From NCBI GenBank assembly GCA_030037855.1, contig JASHPY010000076.1, positions 1 to 33,106 on the forward strand: DNA of 33,106 nucleotides, in the 5' to 3' direction. This stretch comes from Thermoplasmata archaeon (lineage in GTDB: Archaea; Thermoplasmatota; Thermoplasmata; Lutacidiplasmatales; UBA184). This document shows, in pieces, positions 25,944-33,106 of this stretch. Both the position numbers and the translations under genes were made by a program. The notes below the pieces were generated by a model. The model was not told the origin of the DNA, did no database searches, and was given only the letters and a program-made list of their open reading frames with translations. Position 1 is the first letter of the stretch; every line of letters begins with the position of its first letter.

Positions 25944-26819
25944 ATGCACGTCATCGGCGGACCCGCGTCGACCGCGCTCGCGGAACGGATCTCCCGGGAG
26001 CTCGGCAACGCGCCGTTCGCGATCCCGTTCACGAAGCGCTTTCCCGACGGCGAGATCTACCTGCGCGTCGGGGGGCGGTTCGAGGGCGAGGACGTCGTCA
26101 TCGTCCAGTCGACCCGGGCCGACCAGGACCTCCTCGAGCTCCTGCTCCTCGAGGATGCGGTCCGGGAGGCGGGCGCCCGCCGCGTGTTCGTGGTCGTACC
26201 GTACCTCGGCTACGCGCGGCAGGACCGGCGGTTCTTCCCGGGCGAACCCGTGAGCGCGCGGACGTTCTGCCGCCACATCGAGCTCGACGCCGACGCGGTC
26301 GTGACCGTGGACCTCCACTCCCGCCAGACCCTCGACCAGTTCTCGAAGCCCGCGTTCGAAGCGAGCGGGATCCCCGCGATCGCCCGGTTATTGCGCGAGC
26401 GTCCGATCGACGTCCTGGTCTCCCCCGACCAGGGAGGGATCGACCGGGTCCGCCGGATGGCCCAGCTCCTCGACAAGCCGTGGTTCGCGATGCACAAGAA
26501 GCGCCTCGACAGCGAGCACGTCGAGCTCTCGCTGCCGAACGAGTTCCCGGTGCCGATCGAGGGGAAGCAGCTCGTGATCGTCGATGACGTCATCACGACC
26601 GGCGGGACGATCGTCGAGGCCGCGCGCCTGCTGAAGAAGCGCAGCGTCGCGGGCGTCAGCGCGTCGTGCACGCACGGACTGTTCCTCCGGGACGCGTTCG
26701 AGCGGATCAAGGCGAACGTCGACGAGGTCTACTCCACCGACACGCTCGGCAACCCGGCGGAGAAGGCTTCGGTCGCGCCGGACATCGCGCAGATCCTCCT
26801 GCGCGAGACCGCGGCGTAG
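25944..26819 (+). CDS. prs: Ribose-phosphate pyrophosphokinase
   Basis: MHVIGGPASTALAERISRELG...FPDGEIYLRVGGRFEGEDVVIVQST; YARQDRRFFPGEPVSARTF; VIVDDVITTGGTIVEAARLLKK PRPP loop. Confidence 0.97.
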   Translation: MHVIGGPASTALAERISRELGNAPFAIPFTKRFPDGEIYLRVGGRFEGEDVVIVQSTRADQDLLELLLLEDAVREAGARRVFVVVPYLGYARQDRRFFPGEPVSARTFCRHIELDADAVVTVDLHSRQTLDQFSKPAFEASGIPAIARLLRERPIDVLVSPDQGGIDRVRRMAQLLDKPWFAMHKKRLDSEHVELSLPNEFPVPIEGKQLVIVDDVITTGGTIVEAARLLKKRSVAGVSASCTHGLFLRDAFERIKANVDEVYSTDTLGNPAEKASVAPDIAQILLRETAA

Positions 26820-26834
26820 GCCGGGAGGGGCGCG

Positions 26835-27797
26835 ATGGACGGGCCCCGCGAGACGCGCGGGGCCCCCACCGACGCGCTCGAGGAGATCCTCCACTCCCTG
26901 GCCCACGAGCTCGCGCTCCGGGAGGAGGCGCCCTCGGGCCGATGGATCGAGGAGACCGCGGGGGAGCTTCGCGCCGGGACCAAGGTCGGCTGGTACTTCC
27001 CTTCCGGTGACGGGGGGGCGATCGCGTTCCGGACCGAACGGGACGCGGTCTCGTTCGGCCACGTCCACGTGACCGCGCGACCGGATTCTGCCGCGCGCGC
27101 CGCCACGCTCGCGGCCCAGCTCGTCGACTCGCTGCCCGGCGCCGTCCGGTCGATCAGTATCGGGTTCACCGGACTCCCGCGGGAGCGCGAGGACGCGGTG
27201 TCGGCCGAGCTCGCCCGCCGCCCCGGCTCGACCGTGATCCGACGCTTCGCGATGGAGCGAGCGCTCCGATCTCGCGACGGAGAGGGGTTGCCCCCCGTGC
27301 CCGACGCCCTCCTTCTTGCCCCCGTCCGGGAGGTCACCCTGGACGCGCTCACCGAGCTCGACCGACGGGCATTCACGGGCAGCACCGACGAGCTCCTGAT
27401 CGGAACCGAACCCGCCGAGTACCGGCGGATGCTCGGCGAGATCCTCGACGGCGCGGTCGGGCGGTTCCTCGACGAAGCGTCGACCGCGCTCTATCGGGCG
27501 GATCCCCCCGCGCTCCTCGGGGCAATCCTTACCTGTGAGAAGACCGCGCGTCGGGCCGCGTTCCAGGACCTGATGATCGACCCGGACCACCGCAGCCGCG
27601 GGTACGGGGCCTACCTGCTCCACTGGGCGATGCGCGCGCTCTGGGCGCTCGGCTACGAGCAGGTTCGCCTCTGGGTCAGTGAGGCGAACGAGGCCGCCCG
27701 ACGGCTCTACGACTCGGTCGGGTTCGCGGTCACCCAGTCGGCGGTGATCTACCGCTGGGATCGGTCGGCGATGCCGCACGCGCAGGCATCGCGGTAG
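26835..27797 (+). CDS. GNAT-family acetyltransferase with an additional N-terminal region (possibly tandem GNAT)
   Basis: C-terminal FQDLMIDPDHRSRGYGAYLLHWAMRALWALGYEQVRLWVSEANEAARRLYDSVGFAV is a clear GNAT motif A/B region. Confidence 0.85.
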   Translation: MDGPRETRGAPTDALEEILHSLAHELALREEAPSGRWIEETAGELRAGTKVGWYFPSGDGGAIAFRTERDAVSFGHVHVTARPDSAARAATLAAQLVDSLPGAVRSISIGFTGLPREREDAVSAELARRPGSTVIRRFAMERALRSRDGEGLPPVPDALLLAPVREVTLDALTELDRRAFTGSTDELLIGTEPAEYRRMLGEILDGAVGRFLDEASTALYRADPPALLGAILTCEKTARRAAFQDLMIDPDHRSRGYGAYLLHWAMRALWALGYEQVRLWVSEANEAARRLYDSVGFAVTQSAVIYRWDRSAMPHAQASR

Positions 27798-29107
27798 GGG
27801 CAGCTCGAGAACATCCACGCAGGGCACGCGACGAGGCCTCCCGGGTCGCCCGACGCGAGGGCGCTTTCGAGCGCCCGCCGACGCTCCCGCCAGAATCGGG
27901 AGAAGGCGCTGACCGGGGCGAAGCGGAACTCGAACACGGTCAGCCGGGTCCGGTCGTCGGGCGCTCGCTCCCACCCCAGGAACAGCCGGGCCGAGGACGT
28001 CCCGGTCGCCACGCACCGCAGACCGAGTTCGAGCGCGTACTGGGGATGGGAGTCGTTGATCGTCCGCGGGCTCGGGCGGTCGACCGCGCGCGAGGTCCGC
28101 AGGAGATACGGCGCGCCGCGGAACCCACCGACGTCCTGCTCCGGTTCGGGCGACGCGAGGGGAATCCCCGCCGCTTCGCCGATCGGTCCGGCCTCGGTCG
28201 CCGCGGCGATCCGCCCGTAGAGGTCGATCGGCTCGATCGGCGGACGGAACGGACCCTCGGGTACGATCGGACCCGCGGTCCGCTCGAAGTACGCCCGTCG
28301 CGGGTAGAGGAGGTCGCGGAACCCACCGAGGACCGGTCCGGTCGAGACGGACCCCGAGCGTTCCAGCCGAGATCGGAGCGCGGAGCTCAGATCCTCGCGT
28401 TCCGCCACCCCGGCGACGCACTCGCCGATCGTCGCAGGAATCTCACCCTCGCGGCCCGTGCAGTCGCAGATGCCGGCCGCCCGGACCTCGCAGCCCCGGT
28501 CGAACCAACGGCACCGGGGCAGTCCCTGGGGCGTCCCGGCCCGCCACGCCGCCCGCAACGCGTCCGCCCGCGCCCGCATCTCCCCTCGCACTCTCGGCGC
28601 GTCCGCGAATTCGAGGTCGAGCGCTTGGACGGCGTCCACCTCCTCGTCACGGAGGGCGACCGTCACGAGACGACCGCGAGGCCGGTCCGCGAGGGCGCAG
28701 TACATCGCGAGCTGCTCGACCGGCTCGGGCCGGTCCCGAACGAGGTCCGCCACGGGTGGGAGGCTCGAACTCGTCTTCACCTCGACCGGGACGTCGCTGA
28801 GCGCGTCGAGGCGGCCGATCCACTCGTCGCGCCGTACCCGCACCTCGATCGCGCCGTCCGGCGCGAGGACGGTCGCGAGGCGTCGGTGCCACCTCCGACC
28901 GAGGTCGAGGCGATCGCGGCGTTCCGGGGCGACGGGAACCGCCGCGATCCCGCGCCAGTAGGCGGACCGGGGGGAGACGAGGTTCGTGACGCTGATCGGC
29001 GGAAGGGACGTCGGCGCGGGCATCCGGTCGGAGATCTCTCGCGCCAGGTCCTCGTCCTCGCGGACGGTCACCGCCGACCGCCAGTCTCCTTCGGGTCCGG
29101 ACGCCAC
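27749..29107 (-). CDS. Internally duplicated Cas4/RecB-like PD-(D/E)XK protein: putatively active N-terminal copy, degenerate C-terminal copy
   Basis: N-copy IGRLDALSDVPVEVKTSSS...PVEQLAMYCAL (D101, ExK 109-111, Q132) then C-x6-C-x7-C-x-C; C-copy lacks ExK but retains CPAWMFSSCPYRDACAC. Confidence 0.65.
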   Translation of the reverse strand: MASGPEGDWRSAVTVREDEDLAREISDRMPAPTSLPPISVTNLVSPRSAYWRGIAAVPVAPERRDRLDLGRRWHRRLATVLAPDGAIEVRVRRDEWIGRLDALSDVPVEVKTSSSLPPVADLVRDRPEPVEQLAMYCALADRPRGRLVTVALRDEEVDAVQALDLEFADAPRVRGEMRARADALRAAWRAGTPQGLPRCRWFDRGCEVRAAGICDCTGREGEIPATIGECVAGVAEREDLSSALRSRLERSGSVSTGPVLGGFRDLLYPRRAYFERTAGPIVPEGPFRPPIEPIDLYGRIAAATEAGPIGEAAGIPLASPEPEQDVGGFRGAPYLLRTSRAVDRPSPRTINDSHPQYALELGLRCVATGTSSARLFLGWERAPDDRTRLTVFEFRFAPVSAFSRFWRERRRALESALASGDPGGLVACPAWMFSSCPYRDACACGIADRSQR

Positions 29108-29133
29108 GGGGACCGCCGCGTCCCGAGGGCGCG

Positions 29134-29143
29134 CGCCTATACG
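29134..29143 (-). promoter_or_regulatory. Putative TATA element (cgtataggcg on the minus strand) for the nuclease-like gene
   Basis: AT-rich core about 33 bp upstream of the minus-strand start at 29107; divergent to the nadB promoter. Confidence 0.4.
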
Positions 29144-29163
29144 AGCGGGCCGCCCCCAGGGCC

Positions 29164-29174
29164 AGCCTATTTCC
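29164..29174 (+). promoter_or_regulatory. Putative TATA element (agcctatttcc) for nadB
   Basis: AT-rich core about 27 bp upstream of the GTG at 29197. Confidence 0.45.
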
Positions 29175-29196
29175 TCTTTCCCGGACTCGCGGGGTC

Positions 29197-30765
29197 GTGA
29201 CCGAAGCCGCCCGACGTCCGTTGATCATCGGGAGCGGGATCGCGGGGCTCTACGTGGCGCTGCGGTGTCGGGAGCTCGGTCTGCGCCCGACGATCGTGAC
29301 GAAGGCCCGGCTCGAGGAATCCAATACCCGCTACGCCCAAGGAGGGATCGCGGCCGCGATCGGTCCGGACGACTCGCCGCGCCGGCACCTCGAGGACACC
29401 GTCCGCGCCGGCGACGAGCTCGTCGATCGAGCGGCGGCCCGCGTGCTCACGTCGGAGGCGCCCGCGCGGGTCGCGGACCTTGTCCGGTACGGCGTCCCGT
29501 TCGACACGGTCGAGGGCCGGATCGCGCTGGGGCGCGAGGCCGCGCACTCCCGGTTCCGCACGCTCCACGCCGGCGGGGATGCGACCGGCCTATCGATCGA
29601 GGAGACGCTCAAACGCCGCGTGCTCGACGCGGGCATCGAGGCGCGCGAGCGCACGATCCTCCGGGCGCTGCGACCCGGCGGACGCGACGGGCCGATCGCG
29701 GTCCTCTCCCACGCGGACGGCAAGGACGTGGAATTCGAGACCAGCGGCCCGGTCGTCCTCGCCACGGGCGGCGCGGGGGGACTCTACCGGCAGAGTTCGA
29801 ACCCGTCGATCGCGACCGGCGAGGGCGTGGCGATCGCGTTTCGGGGGGGCGCGCGGCTCGCTGACATGGAGTTCATCCAGTTTCACCCGACGGCCTTCTA
29901 TCGGGAGGGCGCGCCGCGGTTCCTCATCACCGAAGCACTTCGCGGGGAGGGCGCGGTCCTTCGGAACGAGGCCGGCGACCGGTTCCTGACGGCCGTCCAC
30001 CGCGACGGCGAGCTCGCCCCCCGCGACATCGTCGCGCGGGCGATCGACCGGGAGATCGTGAACTCGGGCCATCCGTGCGTCTACCTCGACGCGACCGCCC
30101 TCCCGCGGGACCTCCTGTTCGCCCGCTTCCCGTCGGTCTGCCACTTCGTCGCGTCGTTCGGACTCGACCCGTCGCGCGACCAGATACCGGTCGCGCCGGT
30201 GGCGCACTACATGATCGGGGGCGTCGCGACCGACCTCGAGGGTCGCTCGTCCCTCCCGGGCCTGTACGCCGCCGGCGAGGTCGCCGCGACGGGGGTCCAC
30301 GGCGCCAACCGGCTCGCGGGGAACTCGCTGCTCGAGGGCCTCGTCTTCGGCGAACGCGTCGCGCGGCAGCTCTTGCGTCCGGCCTCGGGCGGACCGCGGC
30401 CGGCGGACCGCACGCTCGAGCTCGCGCTCCCCACCGGCATCGCCCGGACCGAAGAGGCCGAGGACCTCGAGGAGGTCCGCGGGGGACTCTGGGACGACGT
30501 CGGGATCGTGCGGACCGCCGACGGGCTCGGCGCGGCCGCGGAACGGTTCGAGCGGTTGGCCCGCATCGCGAGCTCGACCCGCGCGGACGCGCTCCCCGGC
30601 CCGGTCGCGAACGCGGGACTCACCGCGCTCTTGATCGCACGAGCCGCGCTCGCCCGAACGGAGAGCCGGGGCGCGCACTTTCGGTCCGACTGGCCGCAGC
30701 GGCGCGCTCAGTGGCGGATCCATCTGGGCTGGCGTCTGAAGGCGCCGGCCGGGCGCGCGACGTAG
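29197..30765 (+). CDS. nadB: L-aspartate oxidase
   Basis: [99 protein letters not shown]. Confidence 0.95.
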   Translation: MTEAARRPLIIGSGIAGLYVALRCRELGLRPTIVTKARLEESNTRYAQGGIAAAIGPDDSPRRHLEDTVRAGDELVDRAAARVLTSEAPARVADLVRYGVPFDTVEGRIALGREAAHSRFRTLHAGGDATGLSIEETLKRRVLDAGIEARERTILRALRPGGRDGPIAVLSHADGKDVEFETSGPVVLATGGAGGLYRQSSNPSIATGEGVAIAFRGGARLADMEFIQFHPTAFYREGAPRFLITEALRGEGAVLRNEAGDRFLTAVHRDGELAPRDIVARAIDREIVNSGHPCVYLDATALPRDLLFARFPSVCHFVASFGLDPSRDQIPVAPVAHYMIGGVATDLEGRSSLPGLYAAGEVAATGVHGANRLAGNSLLEGLVFGERVARQLLRPASGGPRPADRTLELALPTGIARTEEAEDLEEVRGGLWDDVGIVRTADGLGAAAERFERLARIASSTRADALPGPVANAGLTALLIARAALARTESRGAHFRSDWPQRRAQWRIHLGWRLKAPAGRAT

Positions 30766-30773
30766 GGCGGACA

Positions 30774-30783
30774 ACCATTATGC
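30774..30783 (+). promoter_or_regulatory. Putative TATA element (accattatgc) for the acyl-CoA dehydrogenase gene
   Basis: AT-rich core about 27 bp upstream of the ATG at 30806; resembles the element upstream of cysS (accgttatgc). Confidence 0.45.
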
Positions 30784-30805
30784 TCGGGCGGCGGTCGCCC
30801 CGCCG

Positions 30806-31960
30806 ATGGACCTCTCCCTGACCGACGAGGAGCGAGAGCTCCAGGAGGCGGCGCGCAAGTTCGCCCGCAAGGAGATCCAGCCGATCGCCGACCGGATGGA
30901 CCGGGAGGACTACTTCCCCCGGGACGTTTTCCGTCGCCTCGGCGAGCAAGGCTTTCTCGGCGTCACGGTGCCGACGCAGTACGGCGGCTTGGGCCTCTCG
31001 TACGTCGCGCAGGCGGTCATCCTCGAGGAGATCGCGCGCGTGAGCCCGGCGCTCGCGCTGAGCGTGGGGGCGCACTCGAACCTGTTCGCCGACAACCTCG
31101 GCCGGAACGGCACCGAGGCGCAGCGACGCGCGTTCCTCCCCGCCGTCGTGGAGGGAGAGTCGGTCGGAGCGCTCGCGCTGACCGAGCCGAACGCCGGGTC
31201 GGATGCGGTGGGCCTGCGCACCCGCGCGGAGCGGGACGGGGACGAGTACGTCCTCAACGGGGCGAAGCAGTTCATCACGAACGGTCCGGTCGCGGACTCC
31301 CTCCTCGTCTACGCGAAGACGGCCCCCGGGGCGGGGGCCCACGGCATCAGTGCGTTCCTCGTCCGCCGGGGGACCCCGGGCTTCTCGGTCGCCCGGAGTC
31401 TCGACAAGATGGGGATGCGAGGCTCCCCGACCGGCGAGCTCGCGTTCCAGGACTGCCGCGTGCCCGCCGATCAGCGCGTCGGCGAGGAGAACGAAGGAGT
31501 GCGCGTGATGATGAGCGGCCTCAACGTCGAGCGGGCGGTGCTCGCGGCGATCCCGGTCGGGATCATGGCCGAGTGCCTCGACCGGTCGGTCGCCTACTCG
31601 CGGGAACGCGAGCAGTTCGGCCAGAAGATCGGGCGCTTCGAGCTGATCCAGGAGAAGCTCGCGAACATGTACACCGACCTCGCGGCGTCGCGACAGCTCC
31701 TCTTCGCGGCGCTCCTCCAGGTGGCGACCGACGTCCGCCGGATGGCCCCGAGCGCGGCGGCGCTCACGTTCGCGTCGGAGGCGTCGACGCGAGTCGCCCT
31801 GGAAGCGATCCAGGTGCACGGGGGCTACGGGTACATGCGGGACCTCCCCCTCGAGCGCCTCGCGCGCGACGCGAAGCTGCTCGAGATCGGCGCCGGGACG
31901 TCGGAGATCCGTCGCCTCCTGGTCGCCCGCGAGCTGCTCGGTCCCGGCTTCGCGGAGTGA
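30806..31960 (+). CDS. Acyl-CoA dehydrogenase, isovaleryl-CoA dehydrogenase-like
   Basis: [109 protein letters not shown] (IVD-like IGAGTSE rather than YEGTSE). Confidence 0.92.
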   Translation: MDLSLTDEERELQEAARKFARKEIQPIADRMDREDYFPRDVFRRLGEQGFLGVTVPTQYGGLGLSYVAQAVILEEIARVSPALALSVGAHSNLFADNLGRNGTEAQRRAFLPAVVEGESVGALALTEPNAGSDAVGLRTRAERDGDEYVLNGAKQFITNGPVADSLLVYAKTAPGAGAHGISAFLVRRGTPGFSVARSLDKMGMRGSPTGELAFQDCRVPADQRVGEENEGVRVMMSGLNVERAVLAAIPVGIMAECLDRSVAYSREREQFGQKIGRFELIQEKLANMYTDLAASRQLLFAALLQVATDVRRMAPSAAALTFASEASTRVALEAIQVHGGYGYMRDLPLERLARDAKLLEIGAGTSEIRRLLVARELLGPGFAE

Positions 31961-32017
31961 GCCCGGCCGCGTCGAGACGGGCCCCCGGTTCGTTCGGACG
32001 TTCTCCGCCGCACCGAG

Positions 32018-32027
32018 GTTATATACG
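32018..32027 (+). promoter_or_regulatory. Putative TATA box (gttatatacg)
   Basis: TATA-like island about 29 bp upstream of the ATG at 32051. Confidence 0.7.
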
Positions 32028-32050
32028 GTTCAGGGACCCTCCAACGCTCG

Positions 32051-32791
32051 ATGGCCGGACGACCGCCGTCCGCCGCGACGACCTCCTCGTCGTTGCGGGT
32101 CGAGGTACTGAAGGAACTTCAGGGTCTCATCGACGACCGGGACGTCCGCGACCGGTTGGATCGCGGGCCGCTCGGCGAGACCAAGGGGAAGGAGCACTGG
32201 GTGCTCCACCTCCTGCTCCGCGCGCACGAACTGAACCAGACGCACGTCGACATGCTGATCGGTTCGTCCTACTCGAACCTGCTCGCGCGGATCCAGTCGA
32301 TGGAGGACCGGCTCGAGCGGGTCGAGTCCGGGGGCCGCACCCTCGGCGAGGACGTGAAGGGCCGCCTCGAGGGGCTCGAAGGTACGCTCGCCGAGCGACT
32401 TTCGAAGGAGGTCGCCACGGGGTTCGAGGCGGCCGGCAGCCACCTCGAGACCGGGCTGTGGGCGAACCTCGACCGGAAGTGGAAGCCGGTGGGGGATTCG
32501 ATCGAGACGTTCTCCCAGTCGGCGAGCCAGCTCACGAAGGACCTCTCCGACACGTACCGCGTCGCGACCCAGAGTCGCCTCCTCCTGAACGAGAACGCGC
32601 GTCGGATCATCGACCTCGGGAGGGACCTGGTCGCGCTCGAGGAGAGCCTCAAGCTCGCGCTCGCGAAGACCCTCGAGGAAGGGCTCCAGCCCCTCGAGGA
32701 GCGGATCTCCGCCCTCGAAGCGAGGCTCGGGGGAGCCGCCGAGGAGACGACGAACGGGAACGGCCGCACGGACGCCCCCGGCGGCGCGTGA
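32051..32791 (+). CDS. Coiled-coil protein of unknown function
   Basis: 246 aa, long charged helical heptad-like stretches (IQSMEDRLERVESGGRTLGEDVKGRLEGLEGTLAERLSKEV...; LEEGLQPLEERISALEARLGG); clear promoter upstream. Confidence 0.7.
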   Translation: MAGRPPSAATTSSSLRVEVLKELQGLIDDRDVRDRLDRGPLGETKGKEHWVLHLLLRAHELNQTHVDMLIGSSYSNLLARIQSMEDRLERVESGGRTLGEDVKGRLEGLEGTLAERLSKEVATGFEAAGSHLETGLWANLDRKWKPVGDSIETFSQSASQLTKDLSDTYRVATQSRLLLNENARRIIDLGRDLVALEESLKLALAKTLEEGLQPLEERISALEARLGGAAEETTNGNGRTDAPGGA

Positions 32792-32804
32792 GACCGGGCT
32801 CGCG

Positions 32805-33106
32805 ATGCGCCTCTCCCCCCGCCATCCGCGCTACCGGAGCCTCCTCACGCGCGCTCGGCTCGCGAGGTCGAGCCGGACCGGACTCGTCGCGCCCGAGGGA
32901 CTGATCGCCCACGGTCGCGGGGAGACGTTCGACTACCTCCTCGGCGAGCGCACGACGCCGAGCGCCCGGCGGGCCACTCGGGTCGCCGCCGAGTGGCTCC
33001 GCGCGGCCCGTCGACCGGTCGTGAGCGTGAACGGCAACGTCGCCGCGCTCGCCGCGCGGGAGGTGGCGGAGCTGCAGCGGGCCCTGCCGCGTCTCGGCGT
33101 CGAGGT
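32805..33106 (+). CDS. 4-phosphopantoate--beta-alanine ligase (archaeal phosphopantothenate synthetase), N-terminal part, truncated by window end
   Basis: ATG 32805: MRLSPRHPRYRSLLTRARLARSSRTGLVAPEGLIAHGRGETFDYLLGERTTPSARRATRVAAEWLRAARRPVVSVNGNVAALAAREVAELQRALPRLGVE; GLIAHGRGExFDYLLGE and VSVNGNVAAL are family hallmarks. Confidence 0.88.
   Translation, partial: MRLSPRHPRYRSLLTRARLARSSRTGLVAPEGLIAHGRGETFDYLLGERTTPSARRATRVAAEWLRAARRPVVSVNGNVAALAAREVAELQRALPRLGVE

Noticed and set aside
26388-28421. 677-aa minus-strand ORF
   Set aside because: Antisense to prs and GNAT and out of frame with the nuclease-like gene; low-complexity R/D/E-rich translation.
27749-29107. CRISPR-Cas locus suggested by the Cas4-like protein
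   Set aside because: No repeat-spacer array and no cas1/cas2/effector genes in the window; Cas4-like proteins are common outside CRISPR loci in archaea.

Overview
High-GC archaeal chromosomal window, most likely from a Thermoplasmatota-type euryarchaeote (inference from gene content and order). It is almost entirely coding. From the left: the end of the spc ribosomal operon (uL30, uL15, SecY, DUF106/EMC3-like, cytidylate kinase, Cbf5), an MMPL/RND transporter, a PrxQ/Bcp peroxiredoxin, a stand-alone Lrp/AsnC RAM-domain protein, a short CysRS, thiolase, PCNA and AlaX. Next come a GNAT/winged-helix/small-protein operon, a sugar epimerase with two glycosyltransferases, FKBP, two short membrane smORFs missed by the ORF track, and a B12-mutase small subunit/MeaB/membrane-anchored methyltransferase operon. 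The right part holds a prepilin peptidase, eS6, aIF2-gamma, a Trm112-like protein, a signal peptidase, PRPP synthetase, a GNAT protein, a RecB/Cas4-like nuclease, NadB, an isovaleryl-CoA-dehydrogenase-like ACAD, a coiled-coil protein and a truncated 4-phosphopantoate--beta-alanine ligase. I found no CRISPR array, IS element, tRNA, rRNA or classical defence island. The most notable observations are: (1) an internally duplicated Cas4/RecB-like protein whose second copy has lost the catalytic residues but kept a second Cys cluster; (2) SecY with an extra N-terminal two-helix hairpin; (3) all six convergent gene pairs overlapping at their 3' ends; (4) AT-rich TATA islands about 25-40 bp upstream of most transcription-unit start codons, implying leaderless mRNAs; (5) a CysRS lacking the C-terminal domain; (6) a FAM173/aKMT-like methyltransferase in an operon with mcmB-meaB, facing two membrane smORFs. 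All assignments come from reading the sequence by eye; no database search was run.
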